Shown here in pieces: positions 1 through 6,269 of a DNA stretch of 7,271 nucleotides; the stretch's first letter is position 1; every line of letters begins with the position of its first letter. The stretch comes from Acidobacteriota bacterium (GTDB lineage Bacteria; Acidobacteriota; Terriglobia; Bryobacterales; Bryobacteraceae). The stretch lies in assembly GCA_947466555.1 (NCBI GenBank), contig CANIFK010000256.1:1-7271 (forward strand), written 5' to 3'. Under the pieces are notes generated by a model, which was given only the letters and a program-made list of their open reading frames with translations, did not search any database and was not told the origin of the DNA. The position numbers and the translations under genes were made by a program.

Positions 1-627
1 ACCGGCAACTGGGGCGACGAAAAAGGGGGCTTCTACGTCTCCGGCGGCTACTCCATCGTCACCGGCAAAAACGTCCAGACCAACCGCGCCTTCAACGGCA
101 ACGGCGGCAACTACTGGCGCGTGCTGCACAACGCCTCCGGCGCCCTCACCGTCGGCCTGAACCTCACCGGCATGGCATATGAAAAGAACCTGCGCTACTA
201 CACCGCCGGCCAGGGCGGCTACTTCAGCCCGCAGCGCTTCTACATGTTCAACGTCCCGCTCACGTGGCGCGGCACCTACGGCCCCCGCTTCCGCTATGTG
301 GTCAGCGGCGGTCTCGGCACGCAGCACTTCCGCGAGGATCGCTCGCCCTACTTCCCCACCATGGCGGCGCTGCAAAACGCCGTCGCCCTCTACTACCCCG
401 GCCAGTCGCAGACCGGCGCGTCGTACTCGGTCGATTTCCGAGGCATCTACCAGCTCTCCGAGCAGTGGTTCCTCGAAAGCTACTTCAACCTGAACAACGC
501 CCGCAACTTCACCGCCCAATCGGCCGGCTTCACCCTGAAGTACGGCTTCCGTCCGCGGCCCATCGGCACCGACCCTGGTCCTGCGGCGGTCCCCGATTGG
601 AAGGGCGCGCAGCCGTTCCTGCCGTAG
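1..627 (+). CDS. bcsC: Cellulose synthase operon protein C (BcsC), C-terminal outer-membrane beta-barrel, 5' end outside window
   Basis: The open frame runs from the first base to TAG at 625-627 and gives the last 208 residues. BcsC carries bacterial cellulose through the periplasm (TPR repeats, N-terminal, not in this window) and across the outer membrane (C-terminal barrel). The visible part matches the BcsC C-terminal family (PF05420) as I know it: a GKNVQTN stretch, then YWRV, LTVGLNLTGMAYEKNLRYY, the hallmark GGYFSPQRFYMFNVPLTWRG, then GGLGTQHF and a YFPT/YYPG segment. Alternating aromatic strands end at FTLKYGF, which looks like the last barrel strand. A tail of about 25 residues rich in Pro and Gly follows the barrel. 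No signal peptide or TPR region is visible because the gene is cut at its 5' end. An internal GTG at 121 is in frame but is not the start, since the homologous sequence continues upstream of it. A generic TonB-dependent receptor was considered, but the YFSPQ block fits BcsC better. Confidence 0.87.
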   Translation, partial: TGNWGDEKGGFYVSGGYSIVTGKNVQTNRAFNGNGGNYWRVLHNASGALTVGLNLTGMAYEKNLRYYTAGQGGYFSPQRFYMFNVPLTWRGTYGPRFRYVVSGGLGTQHFREDRSPYFPTMAALQNAVALYYPGQSQTGASYSVDFRGIYQLSEQWFLESYFNLNNARNFTAQSAGFTLKYGFRPRPIGTDPGPAAVPDWKGAQPFLP

Positions 628-631
628 GAGG
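626..631 (+). promoter_or_regulatory. Strong Shine-Dalgarno AGGAGG overlapping the bcsC stop codon
   Basis: AGGAGG lies 7 bases before the ATG at 639 and shares two bases with the TAG stop of bcsC (625-627). It decides the start of the following gene at 639. The same frame is open upstream to an ATG at 264, but that stretch overlaps bcsC and encodes only shadow sequence. The placement suggests co-transcription and possible translational coupling with bcsC. Confidence 0.85.
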
Positions 632-638
632 AGCCCCC

Positions 639-2681
639 ATGCGAAGTCTCCTCTTGTTGGCTCTGGCCTGCGGCGCCGCCCACGCCCAATCGCCTCTCAC
701 CTGCACACGCCTGGAATCCTCCGGCGTCGTCCGGGCCGAGGGCCTCGCCGAACTGCTGCCCGATATCGTCGTCGAATGCCGCGGCGGGCAACCCGGCGCG
801 GTCGCCTCCTACTCCGTCCTGCTCACCGTCCAGGGCACCTGGGCCACACGCCCGGCCTTCACGCCCCCGGCCATCCCCGGCTCAACAACGCCCCCCGCGC
901 CCACGCCTATCTGGAACGAAGCGCTCCTGGTCATCGACGATCCCGCGCCCACCGCGCAATCGCTCTGCCTCCCGGTCACGAGCTTCACCAGCTGCGCCCC
1001 CGCGGCCACCGCGAACATCTTCCCCGCCCGGCGGCTGGAGAACAATCTCGTCAGCTTCACCGACGTGCCCTTCCCCGCCCCCGGCGACACGCGCACGCGC
1101 CGCCTCCGCATCACCAACCTCCGCGTCAACGCCCCACTGTCAGCCGCCAAGGGCGGCGCCATCTCGACAACCGTCCAACTGCTCGACCCGCGCGGCGCCC
1201 TCATCCCCCTCACCGGCCGCGACGCCATCTCGGCCACCGCCCAGCCTTCATACAAACTCGAACTCCTCGACGCGCGCGGCAACCCGGCCAGTGCCCTCAC
1301 CCCGGCGCTCCTCGCCTCGCCCTCCATCGTCCCGCTCAACGCCCCCGCTGATGCCGTGTCCTTCTTCGCCGCCTTTGAAGAGGAGCAGCCGGCCGCCTTC
1401 CGCCGCCGCAACATCGCCACCACGCCCGCCTTCCCCGGCGGCGTCCAAAGCCAGAATCTCCCCGGCCTCACCTACAACACCGAGACCGGCTTCTTCGACA
1501 CGCGCATCCCGCTCGCAAGCGCCCTCAGCCTCGCCGGCGCCGCCGATTCCGGCACCCGCCTCCGTCTCACCATCGAAAATCTGCCCAAGAACATCCTCGT
1601 CTGGGTCTCCATCCGCGACGTCGCCACCGGCACCCGCAACTTCGACAAGGATTCACCCAAAGCCCTGCTCACCTACGCGAACCCCAATGGCGACGGACCC
1701 TTCAGCCCCGTCTCCCCCTACCTGCCCGGCTGGGCGCAGCTCTACTCCGATAACGGCAAAGCGCAAGCTGTCTGGGAGATCGTCTCGGCCGACCCGTCCA
1801 CGCTCGACCGCATCGCCTTCCAAATCGCCCTCACCTCCCAAGGCTCGGCCGGCACCGGTGCCGCCACCCTCCGCGGTAGCATCGCCCCGTTCCTCGAAGC
1901 CACCACAACAACCGCCACCCTCAACCACATCCCCCGCTTCCAGATCCCGGCGCGCCCCATCGCCGCCTTCACGCTGACCAACTCGCTCCAAACCGCCCCG
2001 GCGTCCTTCACCTCCGCCGCCAGCTTCACCGGCGTCTCGGTTGCCCCCGGCTCCTTCGCCGCTGGCTTCGCAACAAGTCTCGCCGCCTCCACCGTGGCTT
2101 CCGCCTACCCCTGGCCCACCACGCTCAACGGCATCCAGGTCCAGTTGATCGACGCTACCGGCACCGCCCGCCTCGCCCCGCTCCTCGTCGTCGCCCCCGG
2201 CCAGGTCAACTTCCTGCTGCCCGAAACCATCGCCGCTGGCCCCGTCCTCATCAACCTCCTCCGCCAGGGCCTCGCCGTCGCCAGCGGCCTATCGAACGTC
2301 CAAGCCACCACCCCCGGCCTCTTCTCCGCCGATGGCACCGGCCGCGGCCTCGCCGCCGGCACCGCCCTCCGCCTCACCGCGAGCGACGCCAACCCGGCCA
2401 CCCCGCTCACCGCCGCCATCCCCATGGCCGACGGCGACCCCGTCTATCTCTCCCTCTACGGCACCGGCATCCGCAAACGCAAGGACCTGGCCGGGGTCAC
2501 CGCCACCATCGGCGGCCTCCCCGTCCCTGTCCTCTACGCCGGCCCGCAATCGGACCTCCCCGGCCTCGACCAGATCAACCTCGGCCCACTCCCCGCCGCC
2601 CTCAAAGGCCGCGGCGAAGTCCCCATTGTGGTGCTCATCGACGGCGTCGAAGCCAACACCGTCCGCATTACCGTCGAATAG
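639..2681 (+). CDS. Secreted protein of unknown function with TIGR03437 (Solibacter-type) C-terminal domain
   Basis: This is a 680-residue protein of unknown function. The start at 639 is chosen for its AGGAGG site and because a signal peptide follows at once: M-R-S, a short Leu/Ala core, and an AHA-Q site at residues 14-17 (signal peptidase I). Cys11 could suggest a lipoprotein, but the lipobox is poor. The mature N-terminus contains four cysteines, including Cys22 and Cys47, and a VRAEGLAELLPDIVVEC block that I recall as common in Solibacter secreted proteins. The middle, roughly residues 150-455, is Ala/Pro/Thr-rich with beta-type patterning and no motif I recognise. Residues about 459-680 fit TIGR03437: VAPGQVNFLLP, TTPGLFS, VYLSLYGTGI, YAGPQSDLPGLDQINLGPLP, and a closing GVEANTVRITVE. 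No catalytic signature is visible. A role as a surface, adhesion or matrix protein is plausible from its export and its position 11 bases behind bcsC, but this is inference. No membrane segment is seen after the signal peptide. Confidence 0.85.
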   Translation: MRSLLLLALACGAAHAQSPLTCTRLESSGVVRAEGLAELLPDIVVECRGGQPGAVASYSVLLTVQGTWATRPAFTPPAIPGSTTPPAPTPIWNEALLVIDDPAPTAQSLCLPVTSFTSCAPAATANIFPARRLENNLVSFTDVPFPAPGDTRTRRLRITNLRVNAPLSAAKGGAISTTVQLLDPRGALIPLTGRDAISATAQPSYKLELLDARGNPASALTPALLASPSIVPLNAPADAVSFFAAFEEEQPAAFRRRNIATTPAFPGGVQSQNLPGLTYNTETGFFDTRIPLASALSLAGAADSGTRLRLTIENLPKNILVWVSIRDVATGTRNFDKDSPKALLTYANPNGDGPFSPVSPYLPGWAQLYSDNGKAQAVWEIVSADPSTLDRIAFQIALTSQGSAGTGAATLRGSIAPFLEATTTTATLNHIPRFQIPARPIAAFTLTNSLQTAPASFTSAASFTGVSVAPGSFAAGFATSLAASTVASAYPWPTTLNGIQVQLIDATGTARLAPLLVVAPGQVNFLLPETIAAGPVLINLLRQGLAVASGLSNVQATTPGLFSADGTGRGLAAGTALRLTASDANPATPLTAAIPMADGDPVYLSLYGTGIRKRKDLAGVTATIGGLPVPVLYAGPQSDLPGLDQINLGPLPAALKGRGEVPIVVLIDGVEANTVRITVE

Positions 2682-2752
2682 GGACCAACAGCTCGCGAGA
2701 CGCCCACCAAGGTCCCACCATACCCCGCACAATGCCAAAATAGAGGACCAGC
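2682..2752 (+). other. 71-base intergenic gap, probable boundary between transcription units
   Basis: This is the only gap of any size in the window. It contains an 8-base palindrome CTCGCGAG at 2692-2699. A six-base inverted repeat flanks it: GGGACC at 2681-2686, which starts in the stop codon, and GGTCCC at 2711-2716. The stem is short, the loop is 24 bases and no T run follows, so it is not a good intrinsic terminator. The stretch 2728-2741 is locally A-rich, with CACAAT and CAAAAT as possible -10-like words, but I see no matching -35 element. A promoter for the downstream hydroxyproline genes is expected here or just upstream by position only. Confidence 0.4.
2743..2747 (+). promoter_or_regulatory. 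Ribosome binding site GAGGA for the DUF885 gene
   Basis: GAGGA (AGAGGA if 2742 is included) lies 5 bases before the ATG at 2753. It supports that start, which also gives a protein beginning directly with a signal peptide. Confidence 0.7.
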
Positions 2753-4498
2753 ATGCGCCGCGTCCTCCTCACCCTAGCCGCCCTCCCGCTCCTCGCCCAA
2801 ACGCCCCCCCACGTCCCCCGCGCCAAAGAAATCGTCTACCCCGCTCCCACCGAAGTCGACACCTCGACCGGCCTCCGCGCCCACATCGAACGCTACCAAA
2901 CCGACCGCGCCGCCCTCTCCCGCTACTACCCCAGCGACGAATCCCCCCAACGCCTCAAAGCCCTCCGCACCTTCAACAACGCCTGGCTCCAAACCCTAGC
3001 CAAACTAAACTTCCCAGCCCAATCCCACGACGCCCAAGTCGACCACATCCTCCTCAATAACCTCATCCGCCTCGACCTCCGCCGCCTCCAGCAAACCGAG
3101 GACCGCCTCAACGAAGTCCTCCCCCTCCTACCCTTCGCCCCCGCCATCTACGAACTCCAGGACAACCGCGTCCGCGTCGAGCCCCCCGACTCCCCCAAAA
3201 TCGCCGCCACCCTCTTCCGCCTCGAAAAGGAAATCGCCGGCCTCCGCAAAGAAATCCCCTCCCGCAAAGGCACCACCAAACCCGCCACCGCCAATCGCGC
3301 CGCCCGCCTCACGCGCGACCTCCAGCAAACCCTCAAAGACTGGAATACCTTCTACAACGGATACGATCCCAACTTCTCCTGGTGGACCGCCGACCCCTTC
3401 GCCAAGCTCAACAAAGCCCTCGACGCCTACGCCGATGACCTCCGCGAAAAACTCGCCGGCGTCCCCAAAGAAGACAAGGACACCATCGTCGGCGACCCCA
3501 TCGGCGACGCCGCCCTCCGCGACGAACTGAAGTACGAAATCGTCCCCTACACCCCCGAAGACCTTGTCAAAATCGCCGAAAAAGAGTTCGCCTGGTGCGA
3601 CAAGGAGATGCTGAAAGCCAGCCGCGAATTGGGCTTCGGCGACGACTGGAAGAAGGCGCTCGAACACGTCAAGACCCTCTACGTGCCGCCCGGCCAGCAA
3701 CCCACCCTCATCCGCGATCAGGTCTTCGAAGCCATCAACTTACTCGAACAACGCGACCTCGTCACCATTCCCCAATACACCAAGGACATCTGGCGCATGC
3801 GCATGATGACCCCGGCCGAACAGCGCGTCAACCCCTTCTTCCTCGGCGGCGAACAGATCATCGTCAGCTTCCCCACCGCCGACATGACGCATGAGGCCAA
3901 AATGATGAGCATGCGCGGCAACAACATCCACTTCTCCCGCGCCACCGTGCATCATGAAGTCATCCCCGGCCACCACCTGCAGATGTACATGACGCAGCGC
4001 TTCCGCCCCTACCGCCGCGCCTTCTACACTCCGTTCTGGATCGAAGGCTGGGCCCTCTACTGGGAAATGCGCCTATGGGATTTAAACTTCCCGCAAACCC
4101 CGGAAAACCGAATCGGGATGTTGTTCTGGCGCATGCACCGCTGCGCCCGCATCCTATTCAGCCTCAACTTCCACCTCGAAAAGTGGACCGCCAAACAGTG
4201 CGTCGATTTCCTGGTCGACCGCGTCGGCCACGAACGCGAAAACGCCGCCGCCGAAGTCCGTCGCTCCTTTGAAAGCAACTACTCTCCCCTCTATCAGGCA
4301 GCCTACATGCTCGGCGGCCTCCAGTTCCGCGCCCTCCACGCCGAACTGGTCACGACCGGTAAAATGACGGAAAAGCAGTTCCACGATGCCATCCTTCACA
4401 ACGGATCCATCCCCGTCGAACTGGTTCGCGCGACACTGATAAAGCAGCCCCTGCAACCCGGCTTCACCTCAACCTGGAAATTCTACGGACCACTATGA
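2753..4498 (+). CDS. Exported DUF885 family protein, putative zinc metallopeptidase
   Basis: This is a 581-residue protein of the DUF885 family (PF05960), a usual length for the family. A short signal peptide, M-R-R then a Leu/Ala core ending LLA-Q near residues 15-16, predicts export to the periplasm or outside. The first 350 residues are mostly helical and charged. The putative active site is HHEVIPGHHLQ at residues 400-410, with His401, Glu402 and His407. The EGWALYWE segment starts at Glu431, 29 residues after Glu402, and would supply a third, gluzincin-like zinc ligand. The two histidines are spaced as HE-x4-H rather than the classic HExxH, which to my knowledge is the family norm (HExxPGH). 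The C-terminus contains YQAAYMLGGLQFRAL, also family-like. Its stop overlaps the next start by 4 bases (ATGA, 4495-4498), so it is coupled to hydroxyproline catabolism genes. Release of hydroxyproline-containing peptides is a reasonable guess. Its true substrate cannot be read from sequence. Confidence 0.88.
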   Translation: MRRVLLTLAALPLLAQTPPHVPRAKEIVYPAPTEVDTSTGLRAHIERYQTDRAALSRYYPSDESPQRLKALRTFNNAWLQTLAKLNFPAQSHDAQVDHILLNNLIRLDLRRLQQTEDRLNEVLPLLPFAPAIYELQDNRVRVEPPDSPKIAATLFRLEKEIAGLRKEIPSRKGTTKPATANRAARLTRDLQQTLKDWNTFYNGYDPNFSWWTADPFAKLNKALDAYADDLREKLAGVPKEDKDTIVGDPIGDAALRDELKYEIVPYTPEDLVKIAEKEFAWCDKEMLKASRELGFGDDWKKALEHVKTLYVPPGQQPTLIRDQVFEAINLLEQRDLVTIPQYTKDIWRMRMMTPAEQRVNPFFLGGEQIIVSFPTADMTHEAKMMSMRGNNIHFSRATVHHEVIPGHHLQMYMTQRFRPYRRAFYTPFWIEGWALYWEMRLWDLNFPQTPENRIGMLFWRMHRCARILFSLNFHLEKWTAKQCVDFLVDRVGHERENAAAEVRRSFESNYSPLYQAAYMLGGLQFRALHAELVTTGKMTEKQFHDAILHNGSIPVELVRATLIKQPLQPGFTSTWKFYGPL

Positions 4499-5394
4499 CC
4501 AAACCCAACTGGCACGGCGTCTACCCCGCCGCCACCACCCACTTCCACGCCGACTACTCCCTCAACCTCCCGGCCTTCCAAACCCATCTCGATCAGATGA
4601 TCAAGGCCGGCGTCCACGGCATGGTGGTACTCGGTTCGGTTGGTGAAAACACCGCCCACGACTACGACGAAAAGATGACCGTCCTCGCCGCCGCCAAGGA
4701 AGCCATCGCCGGCCGCGTCCCGGTCCTCTCCGGCGTCGCCGAATTCACCACCGCCACCGCCTGCCGCTACGCCAAGGACTGCGAAAAGCTTGGCATCGAT
4801 GGCCTCATGGTCCTCCCCGCCATGGTCTACAAATCGGATCCCCGCGAAACGCTGGCCCACTTCCGCAGCGTCGCCCGCGCCAGCGGCCTCCCGGTGATGA
4901 TCTACAACAATCCGCCGGCCTACTCGACGGATGTCACTCCCGAGATGTTCGTTGAACTCGCCGACGAACCCACCATCGTCTCCATCAAGGAATCCTCCGG
5001 CGACACCCGCCGCATCACGGACTTGATCAACCTCACCGGCGACCGCTACATCCTATTCAGCGGCGTCGACGATCTCGTCCTCGAATCCGCCCTCCTCGGC
5101 GCCGTCGGCTGGATCAGCGGCCTCGTCAACGCCTTCCCCGCCGAGAACCGCGCCCTCTGGGACTTGATCCTCGCGCAGAAGTGGACCGAAGCCCTCGAAC
5201 TCTACCGCTGGTACACTCCGCTGCTCCACTTGGACGTCCACGTCAAGCTGGTCCAGTACATTAAGCTCGCCGCCCAGGAAACCGGCCTCTGCAGCGAAAC
5301 CACCCGCCCGCCGCGCCTGGCCCTCGAAGGCGCCGAACGCGAAAAGGTCTTGGGCATCATCCGCAAAGCCATCGCCAACCGCCCGAAACTATGA
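4495..5394 (+). CDS. lhpC: DapA-family Delta1-pyrroline-4-hydroxy-2-carboxylate deaminase (hydroxyproline degradation)
   Basis: This 299-residue cytoplasmic protein is a TIM-barrel aldolase of the dihydrodipicolinate synthase (DapA) superfamily. The predicted reaction converts delta1-pyrroline-4-hydroxy-2-carboxylate to alpha-ketoglutarate semialdehyde and ammonia. Visible residues are the Schiff-base lysine Lys165 in VSIKESSGD and the barrel tyrosine Tyr137 in MIYNNPPAYSTD. The substrate carboxylate loop is GSVGE at 47-51, where DapA itself usually has GTTGE with two threonines. The C-terminal YRWYTPLLHLDVHVKLVQYI block and the TRPPRLALEG motif are, from memory, typical of the hydroxyproline-pathway subgroup rather than of lysine biosynthesis. 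There is no clear Shine-Dalgarno. The ATG overlaps the upstream stop (ATGA), so translation probably depends on reinitiation. The next gene begins inside its stop in the same way. Other 2-keto acid aldolases or dehydratases of this superfamily are the alternative, but the adjacent epimerase and FAD oxidase favour this call. Confidence 0.85.
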   Translation: MTKPNWHGVYPAATTHFHADYSLNLPAFQTHLDQMIKAGVHGMVVLGSVGENTAHDYDEKMTVLAAAKEAIAGRVPVLSGVAEFTTATACRYAKDCEKLGIDGLMVLPAMVYKSDPRETLAHFRSVARASGLPVMIYNNPPAYSTDVTPEMFVELADEPTIVSIKESSGDTRRITDLINLTGDRYILFSGVDDLVLESALLGAVGWISGLVNAFPAENRALWDLILAQKWTEALELYRWYTPLLHLDVHVKLVQYIKLAAQETGLCSETTRPPRLALEGAEREKVLGIIRKAIANRPKL

Positions 5395-6269
5395 CCTCGA
5401 TCGAATACGTCGACTCCCACACCGGTGGCGAGCCCACCCGCACCATCATCGCCGGAGGCCCAAACCTGGGCCCCGGCACGCTCGCCCAAAAGCTGGAAGT
5501 CTTCCGACGCGACTTCGACCACATCCGCTCGGCCACCGTCAATGAACCCCGGGGCTCCGACGTCATGGTCGGCGCCCTGCTCGTCGAACCCAACGGCGTC
5601 ATCTTCTTCAACAACGTCGGCTACCTCGGCATGTGCGGCCATGGCGCCATCGGCGTCATCGCCACGCTAGCCTACCTCGGCCGCATCCAACCGGGCGATC
5701 ACGTCCTCGAAACCCCGGTCGGCCCCGTCACCGCCACGCTCCATGAAGATGGCAGCGTCAGCATCGCCAACGTCCCCAGCTACCGCGAAACCAAAGCGCT
5801 CACCGTCGAAGTCGATGGCCTCGGCAAAATCACCGGCGATGTCGCATGGGGCGGCAACTGGTTCTACATCGTCCACGACTTCGCCCACCCCATCGAACTG
5901 AGCGAAGTCGAACCCCTCACCGACGCCGCCTGGCGCATCCGCCAGGCCGTCAACAAAGTTGCCCCGCAAGTCGATCACATCGAACTCTGCCGCGGCAATC
6001 GCAACTTCGTCCTCTGCCCCGGCAAGGCCTACGACCGCTCCCCCTGCGGCACCGGCACCAGCGCCAAACTTGCCTGCCTCGCCGCCGACAAAAAGCTGGC
6101 GGAAGGCGAAATCTGGCATCAGGAAAGCATCGTCGGCTCCGTCTTCGAAGGCACCTACCAACCAGACGGCGACCGCATCCGCCCTACCATCAAGGGCCGC
6201 GCCTGGGTCAACGCCCACGGCCGCCTCCTGCTCGACCCGTCCGACCCCTTCATCCACGGGATCGCATAA
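5391..6269 (+). CDS. lhpA: 4-hydroxyproline 2-epimerase (proline racemase family)
   Basis: This 292-residue protein of the proline racemase family (PF05544) is predicted to interconvert trans-4-hydroxy-L-proline and cis-4-hydroxy-D-proline, the first step of bacterial hydroxyproline breakdown. No cofactor is needed. Two catalytic cysteines act as opposed acid/base pairs, and both are present: Cys82 in GMCGHGAIG and Cys219 in DRSPCGTGTSA, with Asp215 just before the second. A Cys at the second position argues against trans-3-hydroxy-L-proline dehydratase, in which that residue is Thr. The N-terminal DSHTGGEPTR and the RGSDVMVGALLVEP segment are also family signatures. The protein is slightly shorter than the roughly 310-330 residues common in the family, with no core motif missing. 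Its ATG overlaps the deaminase stop (ATGA, 5391-5394) without a recognisable Shine-Dalgarno. Its TAA overlaps the next ATG by one base. Proline racemase activity is the alternative, but the neighbours make hydroxyproline the likely substrate. Confidence 0.9.
   Translation: MTSIEYVDSHTGGEPTRTIIAGGPNLGPGTLAQKLEVFRRDFDHIRSATVNEPRGSDVMVGALLVEPNGVIFFNNVGYLGMCGHGAIGVIATLAYLGRIQPGDHVLETPVGPVTATLHEDGSVSIANVPSYRETKALTVEVDGLGKITGDVAWGGNWFYIVHDFAHPIELSEVEPLTDAAWRIRQAVNKVAPQVDHIELCRGNRNFVLCPGKAYDRSPCGTGTSAKLACLAADKKLAEGEIWHQESIVGSVFEGTYQPDGDRIRPTIKGRAWVNAHGRLLLDPSDPFIHGIA

Noticed and set aside
1..627. TonB-dependent receptor C-terminus
   Set aside because: The barrel-like end could suggest this, and such receptors are common in this lineage, but the GGYFSPQ...PLTWRG block and following YFPT/YYPG region fit BcsC.
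264..638. N-terminal extension of the TIGR03437 protein frame back to an ATG at 264
   Set aside because: It lies inside bcsC in another frame, is rich in Arg/Pro/His/Leu as expected of a GC-rich shadow frame, and has no signal peptide. The start at 639 has an AGGAGG site and a signal peptide.
2681..2716. Intrinsic terminator at the inverted repeat after the TIGR03437 gene
   Set aside because: The stem is only six pairs with a 24-base loop, and no T run follows.
2705..2741. Sigma70-type promoter using CACAAT or CAAAAT as the -10 box
   Set aside because: No acceptable -35 element at 16-18 bases. The words are weak, and a chance match is likely in the only A-rich stretch of the gap.
2332..3060. 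Plus-strand open frame bridging the intergenic gap
   Set aside because: The product is almost entirely Pro/Ser/Ala/Arg, overlaps two real genes in another frame, and has no family features.
3128..3700. Minus-strand open frame of 190 codons rich in Gly, Phe and Val
   Set aside because: It is opposite the DUF885 coding region and of mirror-frame composition, with no recognisable domain.
4495..5394. Dihydrodipicolinate synthase of lysine biosynthesis
   Set aside because: The GTTGE loop is replaced by GSVGE, the C-terminal motifs fit the hydroxyproline subgroup, and the gene is coupled to the epimerase and FAD oxidase.
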